Assembly (NCBI GenBank): GCA_964532995.1
Contig: CAZHJN010000020.1
Coordinates: 1-35,773 of the forward strand
Reading direction: 5' to 3'
Source: DTJG01 sp964532995
Lineage (GTDB): Bacteria; Ratteibacteria; UBA8468; B48-G9; DTJG01
DNA length: 35,773 nt
Positions 1 to 9,529 of the stretch are shown here, one piece after another; the first letter of the stretch is position 1; every line of letters begins with the position of its first letter. Made by a program: the position numbers and the translations under genes. The notes under the pieces were generated by a model. That model saw only the letters and a program-made list of their open reading frames with translations. It was not told the origin of the DNA and did not search any database.

Positions 1-65
1 CCTGAAATTTCATCGCCTGCACCAATAAAGCCAAGTCCTATGACTGCTGCTCTGAATCTTTTCAC
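1..65 (-). CDS. Gfo/Idh/MocA-type oxidoreductase, N-terminal fragment (cut by window edge)
   Basis: Only the first 21 codons lie in the window. Read leftward from a GTG at 65-63, they give V-K-R-F-R-A-A-V-I-G-L-G-F-I-G-A-G-D-E-I-S. This is a first beta strand running into a glycine-rich dinucleotide loop (GLGFIGAG), the usual start of Gfo/Idh/MocA NAD(P)-dependent sugar oxidoreductases. An in-frame TGA lies at 80-78, so the start must be GTG-65 or one of the few codons before it. A GAG at 74-72 is a weak ribosome site. The gene diverges from the large plus-strand operon and may be a related sugar-processing gene. With so few residues the family is likely but not certain; other Rossmann proteins begin in a similar way. 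Confidence 0.6.
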   Translation of the reverse strand, partial: MKRFRAAVIGLGFIGAGDEIS

Positions 66-85
66 AATTTTCTCTGTTCAATGAA

Positions 86-114
86 AAGATATAACCATTT
101 TGGATGCCAGTCAA
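86..114 (-). promoter_or_regulatory. Putative sigma70-type promoter for the leftward oxidoreductase gene
   Basis: On the minus strand TTGACT (114-109) is followed after 17 bases by TATCTT (91-86); an alternative -10, TATATC, lies at 93-88. Transcription would begin near 80, about 15 bases before the GTG start. It is called by eye from consensus similarity only. Confidence 0.4.
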
Positions 115-137
115 GTTTACAGGGTTATTTTTTTCTC

Positions 138-165
138 TTGACACAAATACGCATTAGGATAGAAT
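138..165 (+). promoter_or_regulatory. Putative sigma70-type promoter of the plus-strand operon
   Basis: A perfect TTGACA (138-143) is separated by 16 bases from TAGAAT (160-165). The predicted start near 172 leaves a leader of under 20 bases before the ATG at 190, with a weak AGGA at 174-177. This is the best promoter match in the window and sits where the operon promoter would be expected. It lies back to back with the leftward promoter, with 23 bases between the two -35 boxes. Confidence 0.6.
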
Positions 166-189
166 ACTGAAACAGGACAAAAGTATCCT

Positions 190-1611
190 ATGAAAAACAA
201 TATCATGTTTCAGGACTTAAAACCCGGAAAACATCTTGTAATTGATAATTTCTCAATAGCTGATACTTTTCGCCTTAAAAGAACCATCCATAAACCACAA
301 AAAGACCCGATTGAACCAATTCTTATGGCTGACAAACCATGGGAAACAGCGGTCATTGCAGGAAAAATACTTTTTGATGAAGAAAAAAGGTTGTGGAGGA
401 TGTGGTATGTTGCACATGACCGTGATGCTGAAAAAACGAGAAAAACTCTGGGAAAAAGTAAGTATGGAAATGTCGGAGAACCACAGAGTTTTTTTCTGTG
501 TTATGCCGAAAGCAATGACGGAATTCACTGGATAAAGCCTTCTCTTGACGTTTATCCCGGAACAAACATATGTTTTAAAGGATACAGCGATGTTGTAAAC
601 AGCACAATTTTATACCGGCCGGATGCACCTGATGAAAATAGAAAGTATGTACTGGTAAACAGGGACTGGTACAGTGACCAAATCGGTGGAATTTACATCG
701 CTTTCAGCACGGATGGTATCCACTGGAAATATGCTGATACAAAACCGGTAATCCATGGAGAAAGCGATTGCAACAATGCATGTGTCTATAATCCTGAAAG
801 AGATGTATATATGCTTTATATGCGAGGATGGCATACTGCAGCAGCTGGCTGGAACAATGGTAAGGGCAACCAGCGAAGAAGGGTCACTTATTCGGAAAGC
901 AGGGATCTAAAAAACTGGACAGAACCAGAAGTAGTACTGAGTCCTGATGAACTTGATACCAATGATTTTTATGGAATCAGTGTATTCAGGTATGCAAATG
1001 CTTATATGGGAATGCTGTGGGTTTATGATGATGATGTATTTGAAACAATTGATGTTGAATTATGCTGGAGCAGAGATGGAATAAGGTGGGAAAGACATCC
1101 TGAAAGACCAAAATTCATTGAAACAGAAGAAAAAGGAAGAATCGGTGGATACATGGTTTATCCGGCACAGGAACCGGTTATTCATGACAATAACCTTTAT
1201 ATATACATCAATGCCCATTCAAGATTTCCGCACAATCATCAGCCCGAAACGTGGGAAAACACCGTATATAGAACAAAACTTAGAATTGATGGTTTTGTTT
1301 CTCTTGATGCTGGCTGTCAGATGGGTAATCTCATCACAAGACCGTTTATTCTTGAAAGTGATAAAATCACAATAAATGCTGCAACTCAGGGCGGATATAT
1401 CATCGCTGAACTCGCTGAACCATACTGGTTTGATCCAAAAGGGAAAATAATTGATGGTTTTTCCGCTGATGACTTTGACATCTTCATAAATGACAGCACC
1501 TGCCACACCTTATCATGGCGTGGTAACAGTAATCTTTCAAAACTCAGGGGCAAAAGAATCATGTTAAGGATGGCTCTTGTCCACAGTCAGATTTACAGTT
1601 TTACAATATGA
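190..1611 (+). CDS. Five-bladed beta-propeller glycosidase-like protein (GH43/GH32-like fold), paralogue A
   Basis: This 473-residue protein has no signal peptide, so it is probably cytoplasmic. It carries four spaced propeller signatures of the type S-x-D-G-I-x-W: SNDGIHW (108-114), STDGIHW (173-179), the variant SRDLKNW (237-243) and SRDGIRW (294-300). Such repeats are typical of five-bladed propeller glycoside hydrolases and their relatives. WRMWY (69-73) and the SPDELDT block (251-257) are also shared with the protein at 3754-5253, so the two are paralogues. No catalytic triad can be assigned by eye and no GH family number is claimed. It is first in the operon, and its TGA stop overlaps the next ATG (ATGA, 1608-1611), implying translational coupling. 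Role: probable sugar hydrolase or binding protein acting on glycan fragments. Confidence 0.75.
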   Translation: MKNNIMFQDLKPGKHLVIDNFSIADTFRLKRTIHKPQKDPIEPILMADKPWETAVIAGKILFDEEKRLWRMWYVAHDRDAEKTRKTLGKSKYGNVGEPQSFFLCYAESNDGIHWIKPSLDVYPGTNICFKGYSDVVNSTILYRPDAPDENRKYVLVNRDWYSDQIGGIYIAFSTDGIHWKYADTKPVIHGESDCNNACVYNPERDVYMLYMRGWHTAAAGWNNGKGNQRRRVTYSESRDLKNWTEPEVVLSPDELDTNDFYGISVFRYANAYMGMLWVYDDDVFETIDVELCWSRDGIRWERHPERPKFIETEEKGRIGGYMVYPAQEPVIHDNNLYIYINAHSRFPHNHQPETWENTVYRTKLRIDGFVSLDAGCQMGNLITRPFILESDKITINAATQGGYIIAELAEPYWFDPKGKIIDGFSADDFDIFINDSTCHTLSWRGNSNLSKLRGKRIMLRMALVHSQIYSFTI

Positions 1612-3752
1612 ATCCGATTACACTGGAAAATAAATTTTATCGTGTGGAAATCAATCCGGAGAATGCAGGAATTTTGCAGATGGTAGAAAAATCCTCCGGA
1701 CTGAACCTTATTTCAGACGCGCGAGTTGCTGAGGGATACAGGATGTTAATCCCCCTGCCTGATTACGAGTGTAATTATATCGTCGGAAACAAACAGGAAT
1801 CTCCTGAAATAAAAAGAACAGGCACAAAAGCTGAGTTTTACTGGGCTGGCCCTCTTGTAAACGAAAGAGGATTTTTTGACATTGATTTCAGACTGCACAT
1901 TTCACTTGAAAATGAAAAAGTCACAATAAAATGCCGGTCAAAAAATAGAACGCAATATAAACTGGCTGAAGTATGGTCTGGTTTTATTGGTGGAATGGAT
2001 GGTATCGGAAAAACTCAAAAAATAAAGAAAGAAACAGGAATTCTCATACCGACAGGCAATCAACCCTGGACAAAGAAAATTTTTAAGGATTTTGGAAATA
2101 CTCGCGGTCAAACACTTGGCTGTTTGAGTCCGGAACATACATTCCATTATCCTGGATTCCTCTGTATGCCATGGGTCAGCCTCTATAATACAAGGTTGAA
2201 TAAAACCTTATTTTTCGCGGCCCTTGAGGAAACTCCACGGGTGAAAATCATCAGGTTATCACTTGAACCAGGTTCAGGCGAAATGAGACCCTATGGAAAC
2301 TGGCCAAAACCAGAAGAAGTAAATAGCTATCCTGCGGGAATCATAATGAACTGGGTTTATGTTCCTTATACAAAACCCGGTGAGGAATTCATTTCAGGTG
2401 ATATCACCTTACAGTTACATGATGGAACATGGCATGAATCAGGAAAGATTTACAGAAAATGGTTTGAAAAACACTTCAAAACAATAAAACCATTTTCAAC
2501 CTGGATAAGGCGGGAAACATCGTTCTATCATCAGATGTTTATGCTGCCTGAAGACAATATCAATTATAAATTCAAAGATATACCTCATCTTGCGGAAATA
2601 TGCGCAAAATATGAGGTGAAACATTTCATGATCGCCGGCTGGCAGATTGGTGGACACGACAGAGGTTATCCCTGCTATGAACCGGATCCGAGGCTGGGTA
2701 CTTATAATGACCTTGAAAAAGGAATTCAGGCTTGTCATAAACTTGGAATAAAGGTGAGTTTTTTCGTTAACTGTCAACCGGTAGACATGACAACAGAAAT
2801 ATACAGAGAAAGGTTGAACAAGTATGTCATTCTTGATCCACATGGCGTGCCTTATTTCATATGCAACTCCTGGGGCATGGGCACTCTCAGTGCAAGAACG
2901 AAATTCATGACAGGAACTCCTTTTGTCGAAATGAATCCCGCACATTTTGAAGTAAGAAAAATGTTGATTGGTTATTTCAAAAAACTTGTTGAAACAGGTG
3001 CAGATGGTCTTCATTTTGATAAGTTCTTCAACACGCCAATGGATTTTAATCCTTTGCTTGCCTGGACAGGTCCGGATAGAGCATTGCATGAAGGAATGCT
3101 TCAGTTTCTGCAGGAGCTTTTTGCTGTCTGTAAAAAAATCAATCCTGATTTCTGTATATCCTACGAAGGAAGCTGGGATAGATTGATGACGTATTCAGAG
3201 GTTTCGTGGTGGGGAACAGAACCGGATGCAATGAAAGCGGTTTTCCCCAACAGGGCTCTTTGCAACGGTATTGAACAACCATATGATTTTAATAAGGTTA
3301 ATACCGCTGTCGTCAATGGATGTAATATTCTGATCGGACCTGGTAATTACAATAGAAATCTGGATTATCCACCGATGAGAAAACTCATGGAATACATCAG
3401 GGAAATCAACAGAATTCGAAGGAATCTTTTTTACCTGGTTTCTGCTGGCAGGATACTTGAAAGTTCCGAAGGCATTTTTAAGAAAGAAAAAAGTCTGGTA
3501 AAAATTTCAGGAGATTTTGAAAAAAGGTCCCATTGCAGGTGGAGCCTTTTTGAATCAATGAAAACAGGGAGAAAAGCATTGATACTTGCCAATCTCCTTC
3601 CAGAACCTGCTGTGGCAAGGAAGATAGAGATAAAAAATGTGAAATCAAAAGAGTTGATGGTGTACAGGGCTTTTGAAAAACCGATAAAAATGAGGTATCC
3701 TGCTGAAATAATCCTTGAAGGTGAAAGAGTTGCCTTTGTTGTGGAGGTATAA
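1608..3752 (+). CDS. DUF6259-like TIM-barrel glycoside hydrolase
   Basis: This 714-residue protein lacks a signal peptide. The N-terminal ~290 residues are a beta-sandwich of the type that precedes alpha-galactosidase-like barrels. Residues ~300-600 look like a TIM barrel, with candidate catalytic acids D471 in ADGLHFDKF (465-473) and E520 in SYEG (518-521), each at the end of a predicted strand. A short beta domain closes the protein. The length and layout resemble DUF6259 proteins of PVC bacteria, distant relatives of GH36-type enzymes; this match is from memory of the family. It sits between two paralogous propeller proteins and overlaps the upstream gene by 4 bases. Substrate unknown. Confidence 0.7.
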   Translation: MNPITLENKFYRVEINPENAGILQMVEKSSGLNLISDARVAEGYRMLIPLPDYECNYIVGNKQESPEIKRTGTKAEFYWAGPLVNERGFFDIDFRLHISLENEKVTIKCRSKNRTQYKLAEVWSGFIGGMDGIGKTQKIKKETGILIPTGNQPWTKKIFKDFGNTRGQTLGCLSPEHTFHYPGFLCMPWVSLYNTRLNKTLFFAALEETPRVKIIRLSLEPGSGEMRPYGNWPKPEEVNSYPAGIIMNWVYVPYTKPGEEFISGDITLQLHDGTWHESGKIYRKWFEKHFKTIKPFSTWIRRETSFYHQMFMLPEDNINYKFKDIPHLAEICAKYEVKHFMIAGWQIGGHDRGYPCYEPDPRLGTYNDLEKGIQACHKLGIKVSFFVNCQPVDMTTEIYRERLNKYVILDPHGVPYFICNSWGMGTLSARTKFMTGTPFVEMNPAHFEVRKMLIGYFKKLVETGADGLHFDKFFNTPMDFNPLLAWTGPDRALHEGMLQFLQELFAVCKKINPDFCISYEGSWDRLMTYSEVSWWGTEPDAMKAVFPNRALCNGIEQPYDFNKVNTAVVNGCNILIGPGNYNRNLDYPPMRKLMEYIREINRIRRNLFYLVSAGRILESSEGIFKKEKSLVKISGDFEKRSHCRWSLFESMKTGRKALILANLLPEPAVARKIEIKNVKSKELMVYRAFEKPIKMRYPAEIILEGERVAFVVEV
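3743..3747 (+). promoter_or_regulatory. Ribosome-binding site fixing the start at 3754
   Basis: GGAGG lies inside the last codons of the upstream gene, six bases before ATG-3754. The longer reading frame from 3715 would overlap the upstream gene by 38 bases and has no such site, so 3754 is preferred. Confidence 0.7.
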
Positions 3753-3753
3753 A

Positions 3754-5253
3754 ATGGAAAAAAAGACCTTTGCCCTTATTGATGAAAGACTGGTTGAGGA
3801 CACGCTTTATCTGAGAAGGGCTTTTGGGCAACCAGAATTGAGGTACAAAAAACCTGTTGTTTCTCCTGGCGAAGGTATTGGTTCGGTTTTAAGAGACAGC
3901 AGCGGCCTATGGCGTATGTGGTACACAGTATTTATCGCAAGAAATCCTGAAACCGACCTTGTTGGATGTGAAACACCAATGGCTCTTTCATACTCAAATG
4001 ATGGCATCCACTGGGAAAAACCATCCCTCAACATAGCAAAGGATCCTATTTACAAAGAACATCCCAATATAGTGATTCACGCAAAAATGAAGGATAAAAA
4101 TGGCAGGTATCTTTCCGGGTGGGGAGGTCCTGCGGGAATGTGCATTATTGATAATGAAACAACACCTCATCCCTGCGCAAAAAAAAGATTTACAGGTTTA
4201 TATGTTGATTTTCCGATAGATGTTATCGGAGGGATATGCATTGCGGATAGCGATGATGGCATTGAATGGACAATCTGGCCTGAAAGTCCTGTAATTATTG
4301 GTTCTCCTGACACACAGAACATCCTGCTTTATGATGAAAACATAAAAAAGTATGTTTGCTATTTAAGACCTGTGATACACTGCGGAATGGACAGGCATGC
4401 GAACAGAAAGATCGCAAGATGTGAAAGTGAAGATTTGATCCACTGGAGTGTCTCAAAGGTTATTCTTGACACAGATGAACTTGATGCACCGGGGCTTGAA
4501 ATATTTGACGAGCCAGGTATGCGGGGCGCTCGCGGAAGGAACAAACAGTTTCAGGGAATATCGCCTTTTATAAGAAACAATTGCTATATTGCATTCACAT
4601 GGTTCTATGATGCTGTAAAAGGTATATTCACAAACGAACTAATCCACAGTCCCGATGGAATAAACTGGAAAAGAGAACCACTCAGAGAACCTTTTATTGC
4701 CAATAACAAGCCCGAAGGATTCAAAGGAAAACTTCCTGTTCCATTCGGAAGTCCACCGATAGATGTTGGCGATGAAATGTACTTCTATTCAAGCAATACC
4801 CCGTATGGACATCATGAAGTTGCAGCGGCTGACATCAATGGAAGCGTAAAAAACAGAAAACAATTGCTTGAATTGAATGAGATTTATCTGCTCACATTGA
4901 AAAGAGACAGATGGATTTTCTATCAGGCAGGCGAAACTGAAGGAGAGCTTTTAACCAGCCCGATTGACTGGGAAGGAGGTGGAAGTTTCTGCATCAATGC
5001 AGAAATAGAAAACGAGGGTTATATCAGGGTTGAAGTGGATGATATATTCGGAAGAAAAATAAATGATGCTCACCTTGACCAGATTAACATTATCAATGGG
5101 CCTGCTGATGATGTTGATATTCCTGTGACATTTGGACCTGGCCCAAAAACAGTGATGAAATTTCCGCCTGCAGGACCCATCAGATTCAGGTTCTGGATGA
5201 AAAAAGCAAGACTTTATGGATGGAGCTTTTTCCATCCTGTTTTTCAAAAATAG
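3754..5253 (+). CDS. Five-bladed beta-propeller glycosidase-like protein, paralogue B
   Basis: This 499-residue protein has no signal peptide. It belongs to the same family as the protein at 190-1611, with signatures SNDGIHW (81-87), SDDGIEW (166-172), SEDLIHW (225-231) and SPDGINW (299-305), plus WRMWY (53-57) and a DTDELDA block near 239. It carries an extra C-terminal beta-rich segment (~400-499) in a similar position to the end of paralogue A. Its start is one base after the upstream stop. The pair may act on different linkages of one substrate, or one copy may be a non-catalytic binder; the sequence does not decide. The next gene follows after nine bases. Confidence 0.75.
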   Translation: MEKKTFALIDERLVEDTLYLRRAFGQPELRYKKPVVSPGEGIGSVLRDSSGLWRMWYTVFIARNPETDLVGCETPMALSYSNDGIHWEKPSLNIAKDPIYKEHPNIVIHAKMKDKNGRYLSGWGGPAGMCIIDNETTPHPCAKKRFTGLYVDFPIDVIGGICIADSDDGIEWTIWPESPVIIGSPDTQNILLYDENIKKYVCYLRPVIHCGMDRHANRKIARCESEDLIHWSVSKVILDTDELDAPGLEIFDEPGMRGARGRNKQFQGISPFIRNNCYIAFTWFYDAVKGIFTNELIHSPDGINWKREPLREPFIANNKPEGFKGKLPVPFGSPPIDVGDEMYFYSSNTPYGHHEVAAADINGSVKNRKQLLELNEIYLLTLKRDRWIFYQAGETEGELLTSPIDWEGGGSFCINAEIENEGYIRVEVDDIFGRKINDAHLDQINIINGPADDVDIPVTFGPGPKTVMKFPPAGPIRFRFWMKKARLYGWSFFHPVFQK

Positions 5254-5262
5254 GAGAGAAAT

Positions 5263-7656
5263 ATGAAAAGAATAGTTTTGATGCTGGTTGGATTAGCAGT
5301 TGCAGGTAATTGTTTTGCAGAAATTACCATTGTTGAAAAAGGCGTACCAAAAGCGACAATTGTTGTTTCAAAGGATGCGATAGGTGTTCCAACAGAACCA
5401 ACCCTTCAGACATTCTGGTATCCTCAGCCGGCACCAAACAAAATTGCAGCCGCCGCAAAGGATCTGCAGGAGTACATAGAAAAGATGTCAGGAACAAAAA
5501 TTCCGGTTGTTGGGGATGATCAGCAGGTTTCCGGAAATCTGATTCTTGTCGGAAGAAGCAATTACACAAAAAAATTTGATAGTAAGATTCCCTCAGGATT
5601 GACTCCAACCAGGGATGAAGAAGGTTTTGTTATACTGACGCAGGGAAACACAATTCTTCTTGCTGGAAATGATGAGCCATACTACCACGGAACAGAATAC
5701 GCGGTTGCAAACTTTCTCCACCGGCTCGGTGTCAGATGGTATATGCCAGGTGAATATGGAGAATTTGTTCCGAGAAAAGATACGATTGTCGTTCAAAATC
5801 TGAATATTTTAAGCAGGCCTGATTTTAAAATGAGAAACTGGTGGGGTCCTCTTGCAAATGACCTGAGAATACAGGAATACAGATGGAAAATAAGAAACAT
5901 GATGAATCCTGTTCTTGATTTTGTCACAATTCCCAGGGATAGCTCAGTCAGAAGTGTTCTTCCCCCGGCAAAAGAAATTAATAATCCTGAATATGCGGAT
6001 ATCTTTGGAAAAGATGAAAAAGGAAATCCTAATCCCGGGATGCCAAATCTGACAAGCGAAAAATCTGTCAAATATGCAGCTGAAAAAATTAAAGATTATT
6101 TTCGGAAGAATCCAGGTATAACATCTTATGGAATCGGTGCTGATGATGGCTATCCAAGAGATTACAGCCCTTCAACACTTAAAAGAAATATTGGATTTCC
6201 TGATACCGGTGGAAGGGTCGGCGTTGCATCAGATACCAGCACAACCGAAGAATGGATGGAATGGATACAGGCAGTCGCAAAAGAGGTTTATAAAGAGTTC
6301 CCTGACCACATTATCACAACAAACGGTTATGCAAACAGAAATGTCCCACCTCAGGGAATAACCCCTGACCCAAAAATCTGGATTATGTTTGCTGCAATAT
6401 GGTGCGACACAATTCATGCCTATGATAATCCGATATCATGGCAAACGCAGAGACAGGCGGAAATGATCAAACAATGGTGCTCAATGTACAGAAATGTTTA
6501 TATGTACAACTACATGTATTATATGCTTGCTGGTTGCGGTGCTCCAATTCCCCTTGCCCGCAAACATATGCATGACATGCCACTGTACAAAAAATGGGGG
6601 GTTACTGGTTTTTCAAATGAAGGCAGGACCATAAGGCTGGAAACCGGCATCTTCCCGACCTATCTTTATGCAAGGATGATGTGGGATACAAACCTGGATG
6701 CAAAAGCATTGATGGATGAGTTTTTCACAAACTGGTATGGTCCTGCAGCAGAGCCGGTAAAGAATTTCTGGGAAGAACTTGAAGCAACAATGGAAAAAAC
6801 TCCGTGGCTCGGTCATGAAGACAGGATTTTACCTTATGTTTATTCAGATCAGTTGATTGAAAAACTTGAAAATTACATAAAACAGGCGGAAAACCTTGCA
6901 AAAGAAAAGGTTCACCAGGAGCATGTTTCTGCTGACAGAGCAACCCTTGAAGCATTAAAGGCATTCATGGAAATGCACAGAGCAGAATGGCGAGCTGATT
7001 TTCAGGAAGCAGCAAAACAGGCGCAGAGAATGCTGGATGTAAGAGCACAGGCATCTAAATTGAGCAGGTTTTACTTTGACCCGAATCCTGCAAGAGGCGG
7101 AGATGATGTTGGTTATTATTACTGGGGCGCGGCGTCCAGGGCGAAATACTATCAAAAACTTGCTGATATGACGACAGGAAAAACAGGTGAGATGATAGCT
7201 GTATTACCTGAAAAAGTAAAATTTTCACCTGATCCAAGGGATGATGGAAGATATATGGGCTGGTATCTGCCGGAATTTAATGATAAAGACTGGAAAACGA
7301 TACTGACCACAGTACCTTTCTACGGACAGGGTTATTGCGATAAACAGGGTTATCCCTACATGGGTGTTATATGGTACAGACTTGATGTGAATCTTCCGCA
7401 ATCTGTCAAAAATAAAAAAATCTTTCTTTATGCTCCTGCTGTTGAAACAGAAGCCTGGATATGGGTCAACGGGAAATTCGTCGGACACCGTCCATACAGG
7501 GATGCATATGAAAGGCCAAATGAGATAGATATGGATGTGACGGATGCAATCAAACCCGGCAGGAATGTTATCGCAATAAGGATTCACACCGGTTTCAATG
7601 CAGCGCAGCAATCAGCAGGTCTTACATCAAGACTCTTTCTGTATTCACCAAAATAA
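5263..7656 (+). CDS. Exported DUF4838 protein with C-terminal jelly-roll domain (variant without CxCxxC)
   Basis: This 797-residue protein has a clear signal peptide (MKRIVLMLVGLAVAGNCFA). Residues ~55-180 form the N-terminal alpha/beta domain seen in GH20/GH67-like proteins: a conserved helix beginning AAKDLQEYI, then LGVRWYMPGEYGEFVP. The DUF4838 TIM-barrel-like region spans ~185-640. Residues ~680-797 resemble a galactose-binding jelly roll, with an AWIWVNGKFVG signature and a final domain rich in aromatic residues. Unlike the two minus-strand DUF4838 proteins, it has no CxCxxC after the conserved D-D-G (294-296); there it reads YPRDYSPST. A good ribosome site (GGAGAG) precedes ATG-5263. 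It is probably an extracytoplasmic glycan-processing enzyme; its activity is unknown. Confidence 0.8.
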   Translation: MKRIVLMLVGLAVAGNCFAEITIVEKGVPKATIVVSKDAIGVPTEPTLQTFWYPQPAPNKIAAAAKDLQEYIEKMSGTKIPVVGDDQQVSGNLILVGRSNYTKKFDSKIPSGLTPTRDEEGFVILTQGNTILLAGNDEPYYHGTEYAVANFLHRLGVRWYMPGEYGEFVPRKDTIVVQNLNILSRPDFKMRNWWGPLANDLRIQEYRWKIRNMMNPVLDFVTIPRDSSVRSVLPPAKEINNPEYADIFGKDEKGNPNPGMPNLTSEKSVKYAAEKIKDYFRKNPGITSYGIGADDGYPRDYSPSTLKRNIGFPDTGGRVGVASDTSTTEEWMEWIQAVAKEVYKEFPDHIITTNGYANRNVPPQGITPDPKIWIMFAAIWCDTIHAYDNPISWQTQRQAEMIKQWCSMYRNVYMYNYMYYMLAGCGAPIPLARKHMHDMPLYKKWGVTGFSNEGRTIRLETGIFPTYLYARMMWDTNLDAKALMDEFFTNWYGPAAEPVKNFWEELEATMEKTPWLGHEDRILPYVYSDQLIEKLENYIKQAENLAKEKVHQEHVSADRATLEALKAFMEMHRAEWRADFQEAAKQAQRMLDVRAQASKLSRFYFDPNPARGGDDVGYYYWGAASRAKYYQKLADMTTGKTGEMIAVLPEKVKFSPDPRDDGRYMGWYLPEFNDKDWKTILTTVPFYGQGYCDKQGYPYMGVIWYRLDVNLPQSVKNKKIFLYAPAVETEAWIWVNGKFVGHRPYRDAYERPNEIDMDVTDAIKPGRNVIAIRIHTGFNAAQQSAGLTSRLFLYSPK

Positions 7657-7685
7657 TTAGAAATTGAATTCGATGGATTCTGACT

Positions 7686-9518
7686 ATGAGAAAAGAATTC
7701 AAGATTGAAGCTCTTGTGGATTTCCCTGACGATGCGCTGAGTGCTCCATGTGTTCTTGAAAGAAAGCACATTGAAAACCTTATGAGGCTTCTTTCCGAGC
7801 AGGGCGTCCAGAGGATTATCTGGGGATATTATGGGGATGGTCATGGTGGGTTTTTGATGCCTGGAATTGAAAACGATACATCACTGCTCTACGATATGAA
7901 TCAGTACGGTTACTATGCAAAAACCATAAATCTGCTTGAAAATCCATTGAAGGTTGCTTCTGAATACGCTCACAGATATGGAATGGAAATATATGCATAC
8001 TTCAAGCCCTATGAAACTGGTGTTTCCGGGGATTTCCCTGAGGGTTCTCCGCAGGCACGACTCTGGGGTCGATTGTACAGAGTAGGTGGATTTCTATCCT
8101 GGATTGACCCATTTGTTGCGAAAAATCCACATTTAAGAATAAAAAGAAGAACTGATGACCTCTGGCAAGGAATTGATTCTGAAGTCATAGAAACAATACG
8201 ACTGACAAACAAAGATGATTCCCCGACAAGAATAAAAAAAGAAAACATTGAGATATGGACAAGCCCTCTCAATTACAGGTACCAGAAGAAAAATATTGAT
8301 TTTCGATATAAGGAAACTGTAGAAAAATCCGAAAAAGATGTATACGATGTTTATGGAAACCTTCTCACACGAAAGGATGACAGGGTCAGGGTTATCACCC
8401 TTTCAGGACTCAACCTTACTGATAAATATATACTGGTCACAACAAATTTCACAGATGGTAAACCATGCTTTTCAAATGCATGGGATAACCTTCTTCGTGT
8501 TTTTAACAAGCAATATAAAGAAATTCCTGGTGTTTACGCAACAGGCACATCGATCTGGTTTCCTGAATGGGAAGATTTCAGAAAAGGCGGGCTCTGTTTT
8601 GACACAGGCAGAGGTCCGGAATTGACCTATCTTGACCTGCCAAACAATCCCGAACCAGGCAAAGAATATCAGGAAGGTTCAAGAAAATTCCGTCTTAAAG
8701 GACAGGCAAAAGCCCAGGGATTTATAGGTTTTGCCCGCGGAAGAAATATCTATCTTCCGGGTGGTCTATGTGAAACAGAACCAGAGGTAAGAAAATTCTG
8801 GCTTTCCTGTATTGAAGAAATGATTGATGCCGGAGTTGATGGAATAGAATTCAGGGTGGAAAACCATTCATGCCACACGGATACTCCACAGGATTATGGA
8901 TTCAATGACATTGTGCTGGAAAAAATTTCAAAAAAGCACACTGACATCTTTCAGGAAATTTCAAAAATAAGAACCCGTACATATTCAAAATTTTTATCAG
9001 ATGCGAGTAAACTCATACGCTCAAAAGGCAAAAAGGTACGCGTCAATCTAAATGCTGACTGGTTCAGACCTGCTTCAGAAAGGCCCGGCAGCAGAAAACT
9101 TGCTTATCCAGCAAACATTGAATTTGAATGGGAAAAATGGATTGATTCAGGAATAATGGACGAAGCAGTACTCAGGATTTTTGCGAAACCATTTTCAGGC
9201 ATTTTCGGACAGGATCAGACAGCTCAGAGAATGATTGAAAAGTGTTTTGAAAAAAATATTCCATTGAGTGTCAACAGATATGTCTGGTCAGATGAAAATC
9301 TTGTTGATGAGTTCGACAGGGTTTACAGAAATAAAAAATTCAGTGGATTTATCCTGTACGAAACCTGGTCTTTTATTGATTTTCTGAAAGACGGAAACTG
9401 CAGAATTTCATCACCCGGGTTTGAGCCTGTTGTGAATATGCCGCAGGAGTTATGGAACGCAAAAGCAAATACAGGGAAATATGTCAGTGAACTTTTTCGT
9501 TTTATGAAAAAACTGTAA
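7686..9518 (+). CDS. TIM-barrel glycoside-hydrolase-like protein with large beta insert
   Basis: This 610-residue protein has no signal peptide. Residues 30-140 give the first barrel strands (RIIWGYYGDGHGG, then EIYAYFKPYE). Residues ~160-350 are a beta-rich insert. The barrel resumes at ~370 with GVDGIEFRVENHS (383-395), which places acids E388 and E392 at a strand end, a plausible active site. The overall plan resembles uncharacterised glycosyl-hydrolase-like families (GHL10-like), but I cannot name one. The start is weakly supported: there is no good ribosome site before ATG-7686, although no better in-frame start was found. It follows the DUF4838 gene by 29 bases, the widest gap in the operon, and precedes the propeller-GH42 gene by 11. 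Confidence 0.65.
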   Translation: MRKEFKIEALVDFPDDALSAPCVLERKHIENLMRLLSEQGVQRIIWGYYGDGHGGFLMPGIENDTSLLYDMNQYGYYAKTINLLENPLKVASEYAHRYGMEIYAYFKPYETGVSGDFPEGSPQARLWGRLYRVGGFLSWIDPFVAKNPHLRIKRRTDDLWQGIDSEVIETIRLTNKDDSPTRIKKENIEIWTSPLNYRYQKKNIDFRYKETVEKSEKDVYDVYGNLLTRKDDRVRVITLSGLNLTDKYILVTTNFTDGKPCFSNAWDNLLRVFNKQYKEIPGVYATGTSIWFPEWEDFRKGGLCFDTGRGPELTYLDLPNNPEPGKEYQEGSRKFRLKGQAKAQGFIGFARGRNIYLPGGLCETEPEVRKFWLSCIEEMIDAGVDGIEFRVENHSCHTDTPQDYGFNDIVLEKISKKHTDIFQEISKIRTRTYSKFLSDASKLIRSKGKKVRVNLNADWFRPASERPGSRKLAYPANIEFEWEKWIDSGIMDEAVLRIFAKPFSGIFGQDQTAQRMIEKCFEKNIPLSVNRYVWSDENLVDEFDRVYRNKKFSGFILYETWSFIDFLKDGNCRISSPGFEPVVNMPQELWNAKANTGKYVSELFRFMKKL

Positions 9519-9529
9519 AGGGAGTTGCA

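Noticed and set aside
2496..3089. 197-residue minus-strand open frame
   Set aside because: It lies wholly inside the DUF6259-like gene on the opposite strand, has no recognisable domain, and fits the many antisense open frames expected from low stop-codon density opposite AT-rich coding DNA.
3715..3753. Start of the second propeller gene at 3715
   Set aside because: It would overlap the preceding gene by 38 bases, adds residues with no match in the paralogue, and lacks a ribosome site; 3754 has GGAGG.
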